This document shows positions 1-7,244 of a stretch of 23,922 nucleotides of DNA, piece by piece. The stretch covers positions 1 to 23,922 of the forward strand of contig JAZUJB010000013.1 of the NCBI GenBank assembly GCA_045642545.1, given 5' to 3'. How positions within the stretch are numbered: position 1 is the first letter of the stretch; each line of letters starts with the position of its first letter. This DNA is from F23-B02 sp045642545 (GTDB lineage Bacteria > Bacillota > Clostridia > Oscillospirales > Oscillospiraceae). The position numbers and the translations under genes are program-made. Below the pieces are notes generated by a model. It was not told the DNA's origin and did no database searches. It was given only the letters and a program-made list of their open reading frames with translations.

Positions 1-486
1 CTCGGTGGGATTGCCCGCAGTAACGACAATCCAACCGTCGGGTACCTTGTGGCGGCCAAAGGTCTTGTACTGCAGAAACTGCAGCATTGTGGGGGTGAGC
101 GTTTCGGACACGCAGTTTATCTCGTCAAGAAACAGTATGCCCTCTTTGACTCCGCCCTCCTCTATCATATCGTACACCGAGGAGATAATCTCGCTCATCG
201 TGTACTCGGAAACGGCATAGTCCTCGCCGTCATAGCTCTTGTGCACAATGGTGGGCAGACCGAGTGCGCTCTGGCGCGTGTGGTGCGTCATTGAGTAGCT
301 GACAAGTCCCACACCGAGCTCATCTGCGACCTGCTTCATAATGGCGGTCTTACCTATTCCCGGAGGGCCCATCAGAAACACGGGGCGCTGTGCCTCGGGC
401 GCAATGCGGAATGAGCCGTACTCATCGCGCGTGAAGTATGCCGTCATGGCATTTTTAATCTGCTGCTTGGCTTCGGCTATGTTCAT
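1..486 (-). CDS. MoxR-type AAA+ ATPase, C-terminus cut by window edge
   Basis: The gene runs off the left edge, so only the first 162 residues are visible. The fragment opens with MNIAEAKQQI and has a clear Walker A motif, GPPGIGKT, at residues 40-47, and a Walker B motif, ILFLDEIN, around residue 120. A sensor-1-like stretch, IVVTAGNPTE, ends the visible part. This is the AAA_5/MoxR class of ATPases, which work as chaperones or remodelling factors with von Willebrand A (VWA) partner proteins. Its ATG overlaps the stop of the upstream LRR gene as ATGA (483-486), so translation is probably coupled. The VWA-like partner lies one gene further upstream in the same overlapping cassette, which supports the MoxR reading. 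Substrate unknown. The C-terminal lid domain is outside the window. Confidence 0.88.
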   Translation of the reverse strand, partial: MNIAEAKQQIKNAMTAYFTRDEYGSFRIAPEAQRPVFLMGPPGIGKTAIMKQVADELGVGLVSYSMTHHTRQSALGLPTIVHKSYDGEDYAVSEYTMSEIISSVYDMIEEGGVKEGILFLDEINCVSETLTPTMLQFLQYKTFGRHKVPDGWIVVTAGNPTE

Positions 487-1331
487 AGTTCAAACTCCTC
501 ATCTGCTGATGTCGCGGCATTTTTCGCCTCTAACAGCAGCGCAGTTATTTCAGTCTGACCGTCTCTCAGTGCGGTCTGCAGGGTGCTGCTTATTATTCCC
601 GCGGACAGCAAGCCGCGCTTTGCAAGCCCCGTCATTGCGGGAATGTTGTTGTATTTGAGAATGCGCTCCATTATAAGGTCTTCTTTTGCGCGGATAAACG
701 CCTCCGCCCTGCGCGAGACCGCATCACCGTGCTTATCGGGGCAGGAGCACCACAGGAGCGTGTACAGAAGCTCCGCCGCTGCATCGCAGTACTCGGGGTA
801 TCCCGGGGCTATAAAGCCCTCTATGAGCTCGTAGCTGCTTCCAAACGCATCCTGGCCTATGGCGGTAGCTTTTCCAAGCACATCCGCCCTGCGAAGCTTC
901 TCGCAGGAGAAGAAGGCCGAGGCCTCAATCTCCTTTACGCCTGCGGGCACTATTATGCTTTCAAGACCCGATTCCTGAAACGCAAGCTCCGACACAGTTT
1001 CAAGCCCCTCGGGCAGCGTTACGGCGGCAAGCGAGGTGCAGGCAAAGAACGCGCCCGTATCAACGGATTTTACCGTTGAGGGTATGTTCACCTCCGAAAG
1101 CCTGGGGCAGTCGGCAAACGCGGCAGGACCGATGTTGATAATTCCCTCCGGCAGCACAACAGACTCAAGCTCGCCGCATTCGGCAAAGCACTCATCCTCC
1201 ATAAAGCCCACGCCCTCGGGGATTATGATGCGCTTTACATCGTTTTTCGTGCAGTATATCTGAGAGCGGATATACTGAGTCCCCGGCGCAATATACAGTA
1301 CGCCGTCAGCAAGCTGAAAATCGCCCGTCAA
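483..1331 (-). CDS. BspA-type leucine-rich repeat (LRR_5) protein
   Basis: A 282-residue protein with about five to six BspA/LRR_5 repeats of roughly 23 residues between residues 30 and 170, recognisable by units such as VVLPEGIINIGPAAFADC and VNIPSTVKSVDTGAFFAC. No signal peptide or membrane segment is visible, so it is probably cytoplasmic, unlike many LRR_5 proteins that are surface-exposed. Residues 195-275 are predicted helical and end with QTEITALLLEAKN, resembling an ankyrin-like helix pair. The start is TTG at 1331: AGGAGG (1338-1343) sits six bases before it, while no ATG has such a site. It overlaps the upstream VWA gene by 26 bases and the downstream MoxR gene by four. That position suggests a specificity or adaptor subunit of the MoxR/VWA pair, but this is inference. 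Confidence 0.82.
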   Translation of the reverse strand: MTGDFQLADGVLYIAPGTQYIRSQIYCTKNDVKRIIIPEGVGFMEDECFAECGELESVVLPEGIINIGPAAFADCPRLSEVNIPSTVKSVDTGAFFACTSLAAVTLPEGLETVSELAFQESGLESIIVPAGVKEIEASAFFSCEKLRRADVLGKATAIGQDAFGSSYELIEGFIAPGYPEYCDAAAELLYTLLWCSCPDKHGDAVSRRAEAFIRAKEDLIMERILKYNNIPAMTGLAKRGLLSAGIISSTLQTALRDGQTEITALLLEAKNAATSADEEFEL

Positions 1332-2607
1332 GTATATCCTCCTCTCTCAAAGCAATGTGCATGGCCCACACCGGCACCTCCGGCTCGGCATTATCACCGC
1401 AGTTGAGAATAAACGCGGTGGGGTAATCCGGCTTCACGGCGGGGAACACTCCCTCGCCGTCGGTGAAGTACAGCAGGCCCTGCATATTGGTCAGTTCCTT
1501 TTTATCAATAAGCCCGTCCACATAATTAAACAGCGGGCGGAAATCCGTGCGTCCTAAGCCTTTTATCTCCATAGTGCTGAGATATCTGTCAAAGTCCTCC
1601 TTGCAGGTGAGGCGCACATCCTCACGCACCGCATCATCGCACTGGATAATGTGCAGATTCATGCGGTCAAAGAAGCTGTCCTGACTTGCTAAAATATCGT
1701 GGGTATGCTGGATAAACGACTGCACCACCTCGCCTCTGACGCTGCCCGAGGTGTCGATGGCAATTACAAAGTCGCGTATCCTGCGCCGGTCGGTATACTC
1801 CAGAGGCTCAATGAGCGGGATATTGCCGTAAAGCTCCAGCCCGTAGGTGTAATAGTTGTTGTCAAATTCCTCGTCGGAAAGGCGCATTACCTCGCCCTGC
1901 GTGCCGAAGCGGCGCAGGAAATCGGCATAATTGTAGCGCGCTCTGTTCAGCGCGCGCAGATTCTGCACAAGCGCGCCCGATTCATTGCGCATGGTTTCAA
2001 GCTCCGTCTGCATACGCTTGGAGATGTCCTCCCATATTTTGCGCAGGTCGATGTTTTCATCGGCCTTTGCATTGGGATCAAAAGCGCCGTACCATATGCC
2101 GTGGCCGTCGGCAATGAATTTTTCGCGCTCCTCAACAAGCTCGTCCTCGGGTATCTGCTTATCGCCCAGCCACTTGTAGATGCGCTCGGCGGTAAGACCC
2201 TCAAGCTCGTCCTTGAGCAGTGCAATTGTTGCGCCCTGCTGCTCCTCGCGCTTTGCGCGCAGCACGGGCGATTCAAGCTCGCTGAGGGCATTTTCAACCG
2301 CGATGTCGCAGGCTAAATCCCAGCGGAACCTGTCGATATCCCTGCCGACAAAGTTATGGCGGAACACGCAATGAAGGATTGCGTGGAAGATATCGCGCGT
2401 CATAACTGACTGCTCCTCGCGGTATCTCGTCAGCACATACCTCGGCCCGTAGTAGAGCTTTTCGCCGTCGGTTGTGAGGCTGACATTTTTGTCGGGCACA
2501 AGCTCAAGGCGCGAGATTGCGCGGTCGAGGAAGCGGAAGTTTACCATCAGCGAATTGCGGGACAAGGCCAGTATGTCCTTTGCCAGCGATTCGGCGCTTA
2601 TATTCAT
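1306..2607 (-). CDS. VWA-like protein with DUF2201 putative metallopeptidase domain
   Basis: 433 residues. The N-terminal part resembles the DUF2201 putative metallopeptidase domain: residues 75-84 read HAILHCVFRH, a HxxxHxxxxH pattern in which the glutamate of a normal HExxH zinc site is alanine. The C-terminal part (about 278-433) is a VWA-like domain with the full metal-ion-dependent adhesion site: DTSGS at 285-289, Thr354 in GLGRTDF, and Asp383 in FTDGEG. Such proteins are usually partnered with MoxR ATPases, and a MoxR gene lies two genes downstream in the same overlapping cassette. The ATG is preceded by AAGGGGGC seven bases away. It is the first gene of the cassette; the hairpin at 2658-2707 separates it from the redox operon. 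Function unknown. Confidence 0.87.
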   Translation of the reverse strand: MNISAESLAKDILALSRNSLMVNFRFLDRAISRLELVPDKNVSLTTDGEKLYYGPRYVLTRYREEQSVMTRDIFHAILHCVFRHNFVGRDIDRFRWDLACDIAVENALSELESPVLRAKREEQQGATIALLKDELEGLTAERIYKWLGDKQIPEDELVEEREKFIADGHGIWYGAFDPNAKADENIDLRKIWEDISKRMQTELETMRNESGALVQNLRALNRARYNYADFLRRFGTQGEVMRLSDEEFDNNYYTYGLELYGNIPLIEPLEYTDRRRIRDFVIAIDTSGSVRGEVVQSFIQHTHDILASQDSFFDRMNLHIIQCDDAVREDVRLTCKEDFDRYLSTMEIKGLGRTDFRPLFNYVDGLIDKKELTNMQGLLYFTDGEGVFPAVKPDYPTAFILNCGDNAEPEVPVWAMHIALREEDILDGRFSAC

Positions 2608-2657
2608 CGGCTTTGCCCCCTTCTGATTTGATGAAAGTGAAATTTCTCGATATAAAG

Positions 2658-2707
2658 CTGTCCGACAAGGGAGACAGTATTTTTCAAATGCCTCCCTTAC
2701 CGGACAG
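2658..2707 (-). terminator. Long RNA hairpin between redox operon and VWA cassette
   Basis: Arms 2658-2674 and 2691-2707 form a 17-bp stem with a 16-base loop. Read on the minus strand every position pairs, two of them as G-U and U-G wobbles in the middle; on the plus strand those positions are A/C mismatches. This points to a functional RNA made from the minus strand, downstream of the reductase gene ending at 2744. The following tract (CTTTATATC) is only weakly U-rich, so it may be an imperfect terminator, a 3'-end stabiliser or a processing site. Confidence 0.6.
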
Positions 2708-2743
2708 AAAATCAGTTCAATGCTGTTTTACGGGTAATTGCAA

Positions 2744-3952
2744 TTAATAGAACTCGCCGGGAACCTCGAGCACCATATCGGATACTGCGAAGGTTGCGCA
2801 GGGATGAATGTAGCCGTTTTCCTTATCCGACCAGCGGCGGTATTCCTTGTCTGCGGGGATGAATACTTCGCCTGCAACCAGCTTGGAACGGCACCAGCCG
2901 CACTCGCCTGCACGGCACTGTGAGGGTGCCTTGATGCCTGCGCGCTCGATTGCGACGAGGATGGGCTCGTTTGCTGCGCAGGGAATCTTGTACTCTTCTG
3001 CGCCCTTCTTGACGGTCAGCTCGAATACCTTGTCCTTACACTCTGCGGGGTAGCCTGCCTCTTCCCATACGGTTCTGGTGATGCCGAGAGCCTCGTGGCG
3101 GATGTGCTTGTCTGCAACGCCGAGCTTCTTTGCCTCAGCGAGAACGGACTTGTACATATTCTCGGGACCGCAGATGTATACGGAGAATGCCTCGGGAGCG
3201 TACTTCTTGATGAGCTCAGCAGTAACATGGCCGTGCTCGTAGCCTTCCTTCTCCTCGCGGGAGAGGACATGAACGACCTTGACCTTATCGGTTGCTGCGC
3301 AGATTTCCTCAAGTTCCTTCTTGAAGAGGATGTTGTCCTCGGTACGGGAGTTGAAGATGATGGTGAGGTTGAAGTCCTCGGTGCCGTCTGCGATGGCCTT
3401 TGCCATAGCCATGAACGGGGTGATGCCTGCGCCGCCTGCTACACCGATAACGGTGGGGCAGTCACGAAGGTCTTCGTAGTAGAAGAAGCCCTTGGGGCTG
3501 GAGGAGATGACCTCGTCGCCGACCTTGAGGTTTGCAAGCAGCTTATCTGCTACAAAGCCGTTGGGGTTGGAGCGAACTGCGATTGCGTACTTACCCTGCA
3601 GTGCCTGCTTGGGAGCGGAGCACAGAGAGTATGCGCGGGTAACCTCGCTGCCCTCGATGTTGAGCTTGAGGCTCAGGTACATACCTGCGCGGAAGTAAGG
3701 CAGAGCCTTGCCGTCCTTGCTCTTAAATACGAAGGTCTTTGCGTTTGCTGCACCGTGGTCGATAACCTCGTCAACTACGAGAGTCAGATAATCGGGGTGC
3801 AGAAGCTTTGCGTTTACATTGATGGGAAACTCGCCCTTAACTTCCTTTGCGGGAGCTGCCTGAATTGCCTGTTCGCGAACCTTACTCATGTTCTTGAACT
3901 TGAGCATATCGAACTTGCCGATGAGGCCGATTTTAATCTTCAGATCCGGCAT
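2744..3952 (-). CDS. FNR-type NAD(P)H reductase with C-terminal 2Fe-2S ferredoxin domain
   Basis: 402 residues. After an N-terminal extension of about 45 residues comes a flavin-binding barrel with RAYSLCSAP (106-114), then an NAD(P)-binding domain with GGAGITPF (173-180) and CGPENMY (261-267), then a plant-type ferredoxin domain with cysteines at 346, 351, 354 and 385 (CxxxxCxxC...C). This architecture passes electrons from NAD(P)H through flavin to a 2Fe-2S cluster, as in the reductase components of oxygenases and some anaerobic reductases. Its ATG overlaps the stop of the upstream FAD oxidoreductase (TAATG), with AAGGAGGT inside the upstream gene, so the two are coupled and it is most likely that flavoprotein's dedicated electron donor. 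The physiological acceptor is inferred. Lysine codons are mostly AAG, suggesting good expression. Confidence 0.88.
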   Translation of the reverse strand: MPDLKIKIGLIGKFDMLKFKNMSKVREQAIQAAPAKEVKGEFPINVNAKLLHPDYLTLVVDEVIDHGAANAKTFVFKSKDGKALPYFRAGMYLSLKLNIEGSEVTRAYSLCSAPKQALQGKYAIAVRSNPNGFVADKLLANLKVGDEVISSSPKGFFYYEDLRDCPTVIGVAGGAGITPFMAMAKAIADGTEDFNLTIIFNSRTEDNILFKKELEEICAATDKVKVVHVLSREEKEGYEHGHVTAELIKKYAPEAFSVYICGPENMYKSVLAEAKKLGVADKHIRHEALGITRTVWEEAGYPAECKDKVFELTVKKGAEEYKIPCAANEPILVAIERAGIKAPSQCRAGECGWCRSKLVAGEVFIPADKEYRRWSDKENGYIHPCATFAVSDMVLEVPGEFY

Positions 3953-5502
3953 TATGCGTTACCTCCTTCTTCTTCAGCTTTGAGATCCTTGAGAGCGTTC
4001 ATAGCCATGAGCTGACCGCAGATAACTGCTGCAGAGTAGCCGTCGCCGCGGGGACCTGCTGCGCCGATGGGACGCAGGCCCTTGATGGGATAGTCGGTGC
4101 CGAGCATCTGCATACGAGCCATCATGCCGTCCCAGTCCTTGGTCTCGTAGCCGTATACGGAGCCTTCGGGAACGCCGAGGTAGCGAGCGAAGGTCCAGGG
4201 AGATGCAACCTCCATCTCCTCGATGTGGCCGCGAAGCTCAATGCCGGTCTTGGCCTTGAGAGAATCGAGCATCTTCTTTGCAAACTGGTTCTTGAACTTG
4301 AAGTAATCCTCCTGGCTCAGGTCATTCCAGTCAACGGGAGAACCGAAGGTGGTGAATGAGCAGACGCAGGTGCCTTCAGGTGAGAACTTGGGATTTGCAA
4401 TGTTGTAGCAAAGGAAGATGGAGTAATCGTTGGTCTTGATACCGCCCTGAATGTTCTTGTATTCTCTTTCGGAATCGTAAGAACCCTGCAGGAAGTAGCT
4501 GTAGTCGGTGATGCCGAGCTCCTCTGCGGTTGCGTCGCAGCAGAAGTATGCGGTGAACATACGGCCGCCGAAGTTGCCGTTACGGGCAGCGGACAGCTTC
4601 TTCTCGCGCTCGGGGATGAGCTCCTTGGGCATCATCTTGCCGTAGATGATGTCGGGGTTGATGTTTGCAAGAACATACTTGCATTCGATGGTACCCATAT
4701 TGGTCTTTACGCCGCAGAGTCTGTCGCCGTTGAAGAGGAATTCCTCTGCGCGGCAGGTGAACCACACATCGCCGCCCAGCTCACGGAAGCGTTCAATCAT
4801 TGCATTGGACAGCTCGTGGGAGGTGTGTGCGGGAATGTATGCGCTGCGGGAAACATACTTATGAACCATTGCGGCGTAGTGGATGAATGCAAGGTGATTC
4901 ATATCAACGCCGAGGTAGGACCAGTAGATGGAGAGAATGTTCTGAGCCTTCTTGGGCAGCTTCAGAGCATCGAATACCTGCTGAGTGCTGTATGCGCCGG
5001 TGCGGAGCATATCGGGATACTCGGTCTGCAGAACCTTGGAGTCGGGATTACCCTTGGAAGCGGTGATGTATGCAATACCGTCAAGAACCTCCTGGAACAG
5101 GTCAAAGAGCTTTACCATGGACTCGCGAGAGCCGGGTACTTCCTTCTCCATTGCGTTGATGAAGTTGTCAATGCCGGAGGGCATGGTGACATCGAGAAGC
5201 TTGCCGTCGCTGCCGGTGGTAATTGCACGGAAGCAATCGGGGCACTCGTACCAGTCGACCTTTACGCCGTAGGAATCGAGAATATTGCGGATATCACCGG
5301 GGTTCTCTGCGGGACCGAAGTCGCACAGCTCGTGCAGAGAGGGCTCGATTTCAAAGCGGCCTCTGACGAAGCTTGTTGCACAGCCGCCGGGAAGGTTATG
5401 CTGTTCGATAAGCAGGGTCTTCTTACCTGCCATCTGGCTCTGAATCGCCGCAGACAGACCTGCAAGGCCGGCGCCTACGACGACAACATCATATTTTGCC
5501 AT
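3952..5502 (-). CDS. CrtI/phytoene-desaturase-like FAD-dependent oxidoreductase
   Basis: 516 residues, the usual size for this family (COG1233-like). The N-terminus has a dinucleotide-binding motif, GAGLAG at 10-15, with the ribose-binding glutamate at 33 followed by LPGG. The C-terminus carries a second FAD contact, GLRPIGAAGPRGDG, around residue 475. Family members desaturate, saturate or isomerise conjugated or isoprenoid substrates; no carotenoid or isoprenoid gene is nearby, so the substrate is unknown. Coupling to an NAD(P)H:ferredoxin-type reductase suggests it works as a reductase. AAAGGAG precedes the ATG by seven bases. The promoter (5568-5596) has a FadR-type operator (5537-5555) downstream of it, so the divergent regulator at 5717 probably represses this operon until an acidic metabolite binds. 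Confidence 0.85.
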   Translation of the reverse strand: MAKYDVVVVGAGLAGLSAAIQSQMAGKKTLLIEQHNLPGGCATSFVRGRFEIEPSLHELCDFGPAENPGDIRNILDSYGVKVDWYECPDCFRAITTGSDGKLLDVTMPSGIDNFINAMEKEVPGSRESMVKLFDLFQEVLDGIAYITASKGNPDSKVLQTEYPDMLRTGAYSTQQVFDALKLPKKAQNILSIYWSYLGVDMNHLAFIHYAAMVHKYVSRSAYIPAHTSHELSNAMIERFRELGGDVWFTCRAEEFLFNGDRLCGVKTNMGTIECKYVLANINPDIIYGKMMPKELIPEREKKLSAARNGNFGGRMFTAYFCCDATAEELGITDYSYFLQGSYDSEREYKNIQGGIKTNDYSIFLCYNIANPKFSPEGTCVCSFTTFGSPVDWNDLSQEDYFKFKNQFAKKMLDSLKAKTGIELRGHIEEMEVASPWTFARYLGVPEGSVYGYETKDWDGMMARMQMLGTDYPIKGLRPIGAAGPRGDGYSAAVICGQLMAMNALKDLKAEEEGGNA

Positions 5503-5536
5503 ATGGTTTCTCCTTTCAATTCGTCTTTCGACTGTT

Positions 5537-5555
5537 TTGGTGGTCTAACCACCAA
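5537..5555. promoter_or_regulatory. FadR/GntR-type operator (perfect palindrome)
   Basis: TTGGTGGTCTAACCACCAA has two perfect 8-bp arms around a 3-bp centre. Its core, GGT-NNN-ACC, matches the layout of operators of the FadR subfamily (for example the PdhR type, TTGGTNNNACCAA). It lies 35-53 bases upstream of the flavoprotein ATG, just downstream of the predicted promoter, where a bound repressor would block initiation or early elongation. The FadR-family gene begins 160 bases away on the other strand and is the likely binder. Confidence 0.72.
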
Positions 5556-5567
5556 CCATTAGCTAAA

Positions 5568-5596
5568 ATTTTATCATACCCGTTTCACCATTGCAA
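5568..5596 (-). promoter_or_regulatory. Probable sigma-A promoter of the redox operon
   Basis: On the minus strand TTGCAA (5591-5596) and TAAAAT (5568-5573) are 17 bases apart. An alternative -10, TATGAT (5573-5578), overlaps. The expected start near 5561 places the operator palindrome at about +6 to +24. Confidence 0.5.
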
Positions 5597-5608
5597 CAAT
5601 TAATTGTT
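5595..5608. repeat. 14-bp perfect AT-rich palindrome between divergent promoters
   Basis: AACAATTAATTGTT is a perfect palindrome adjoining the -35 region of the redox promoter, midway between the divergent genes. It may be a second regulator site or only AT-rich promoter DNA; nothing else in the window identifies a binder. Confidence 0.4.
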
Positions 5609-5716
5609 ATTTCTTTAGCATTTTTTGCACGGCTTACAAAAACAGTTGCCAACCCTTAGTATTTATGATAAAAATACTTTTATAAGCAACAGCATTCCCT
5701 TTGAACGGAGATACCG

Positions 5717-6436
5717 ATGGCTGAATTCAAAAAGATAAAAAACCCGTCTCTGACTGACACCGCAGTTCAGATTATTATAACGAAAATTCTGTCCGGTGAG
5801 CTTGAAACAGGCAGCTTTCTGCCTCCCGAGCGCAACCTTGCGGAGATGCTCGGCATAAGCCGCAGCTCCCTGCATCAGGCCATTCTGGAGCTTGAGTACC
5901 TCGGCTTTGTTTCAATCGTTCCCCGCCGCGGCACAGTTGTAAACGATTACAGAAAGTTTCCCACACCGCAGTCGCTGTCCGTCATAATGAGCTACGGCTC
6001 GCTTGCGCTCGACAGAGCCCTGTTTGACGATATGATGGACCTGCGTATATGGCTTGAGTCCGAGTGCGCACGCCGCGCGTGTGATAACATCTACGAGAAA
6101 ACCTACAACGAGATGCTCGAGATTATCGACAGTCTTACCCTTCCCGATGCCGATATTCCGAGACTGCTTTACTCATTCCACTACAAGCTCACGCTTGCCT
6201 CGGGCAACAGCCTTTACAGTATGATTTACAGAGGCTTTGAGCAGATGCTCGTTGCCTCAATGGAGCGCCACTACGACCTGCGCCGCGAGGACATCACCGA
6301 AACCGCAAATATGCGCCGCGAGCTGATGGGCTACATCAAAAACAAGCAGCCCGACAAGGCGGCCGACTGCATCTGCGAAATTATCCGTCAGGGCATCAGC
6401 GTAATCGAAAAAATCTACAACATTGACGAGAAATGA
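5717..6436 (+). CDS. FadR-subfamily GntR transcriptional regulator
   Basis: 239 residues. Residues 13-80 form the winged helix-turn-helix typical of GntR proteins: LPPERNLAEMLGISRSSL followed by a wing with PRRGTVV. The rest (about 100-235) is an FCD ligand-binding domain, all helical, with the characteristic FHYKLTLASGNSLY segment. FadR-type regulators usually bind small organic acids or acyl compounds through a metal in this domain. It is divergent from the FAD/FNR redox operon with a perfect FadR-type palindrome between them, so it most likely controls that operon and possibly itself. GGAG sits seven bases before the ATG. The downstream PHP phosphatase starts one base after its stop, so the two are probably co-translated. 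Ligand unknown. Confidence 0.88.
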   Translation: MAEFKKIKNPSLTDTAVQIIITKILSGELETGSFLPPERNLAEMLGISRSSLHQAILELEYLGFVSIVPRRGTVVNDYRKFPTPQSLSVIMSYGSLALDRALFDDMMDLRIWLESECARRACDNIYEKTYNEMLEIIDSLTLPDADIPRLLYSFHYKLTLASGNSLYSMIYRGFEQMLVASMERHYDLRREDITETANMRRELMGYIKNKQPDKAADCICEIIRQGISVIEKIYNIDEK

Positions 6437-6437
6437 T

Positions 6438-7199
6438 ATGACTGCTGCGCAGGATTTACATATGCATACCACCTTTTGCGACGGCAAAAGCACGCCCGAG
6501 GAAATGGTGCTTTCGGCAATCGAAAAGGGCTTTGAGCGCGTCGGCGTCTGCATACACTCGCCCGTAAGCTTCGACAGCGGCTATTTCCCTGCCGACGAGG
6601 GCGAATACGGCCGCTTCCGCGAGGAAATGTCGCGACTCAAGGAAAAGTACGCAGACCGCATCGAGGTGCTCTGCGGTCTTGAGAAGGACATCTTCTCTAT
6701 CCTCGACACCGCGGGCTTTGACTATGTCATAGGCTCTGTCCACTATATCGAGGCAGACGGAGAATACTTCGCGGTGGACGACACGCCCGAGATACTCATC
6801 GCAGGCTGCAGAAAGCACTTCGGCGGAGATTACATCGCAATGGCCGAGCGCTATTTTGCCATTGTTGCCGAGGTCGCAGAAAAGACAGACTGCGACATCA
6901 TCGGACATTTTGACCTTATCGCAAAGTTCAATGTTGACGGCAAGCTGTTTGACGAGCACGACCCGCGCTATGTAGCAGCCTGCAAGGCCGCAGCGGATAA
7001 GCTTCTTAAAAGCGGCAAGCCCTTTGAGGTCAACACGGGCGGCATTTCAAGAGGCTGGCGCAAGCTGCCGTATCCCGCGCCGCACATTGCCGAATACATA
7101 AAAGCAAACGGCGGCAGGCTCATTCTTTCAAGCGATGCCCACTCTGCCGAAACCGTTGCCTTTGAATTTGATAAATACAAGCACTTATGCACAGAATAA
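6438..7199 (+). CDS. PHP-family phosphatase, HisJ-like (histidinol-phosphatase type)
   Basis: 253 residues from the ATG at 6438, one base after the regulator stop (TGATATG); an in-frame ATT further upstream is a poor start. The protein begins with the PHP signature DLHMHTTFCDG, and the other metal ligands follow: CGLEKDIF, GSVHYIE, GHFDLI and SSDAHSAE. All expected histidines and acids of a trinuclear PHP active site are present, so it should be active. The closest familiar family is histidinol-phosphatase HisJ/HisK, but there are no other his genes here, and its pairing with a FadR regulator and a redox operon makes another phosphoester substrate possible. The ribosome site is weak, which fits translational coupling. 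The gene ends at a bidirectional terminator. Confidence 0.82.
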   Translation: MTAAQDLHMHTTFCDGKSTPEEMVLSAIEKGFERVGVCIHSPVSFDSGYFPADEGEYGRFREEMSRLKEKYADRIEVLCGLEKDIFSILDTAGFDYVIGSVHYIEADGEYFAVDDTPEILIAGCRKHFGGDYIAMAERYFAIVAEVAEKTDCDIIGHFDLIAKFNVDGKLFDEHDPRYVAACKAAADKLLKSGKPFEVNTGGISRGWRKLPYPAPHIAEYIKANGGRLILSSDAHSAETVAFEFDKYKHLCTE

Positions 7200-7200
7200 A

Positions 7201-7231
7201 AAAAGCAACCATACGATGTATGGTTGCTTTT
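7201..7231. terminator. Bidirectional terminator
   Basis: Perfect 14-bp arms (7201-7214 and 7218-7231) around GAT; the stem ends in AAAA/TTTT so it gives a U tract in either direction. It serves the PHP gene and the converging degV. Confidence 0.9.
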
Positions 7232-7244
7232 CTGTTTATCAGGA

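Noticed and set aside
3095..4015. 306-codon plus-strand frame opposite the FNR-type reductase
   Set aside because: Antisense shadow of a clear enzyme gene; no ribosome site or family resemblance.
4816..5562. 248-codon plus-strand frame opposite the FAD oxidoreductase
   Set aside because: Antisense shadow; it also runs through the operator and promoter region.
6423..6437. Upstream ATT start for the PHP phosphatase
   Set aside because: ATT is a very rare start; the ATG at 6438 is placed right after the regulator stop and gives the family-typical N-terminus.
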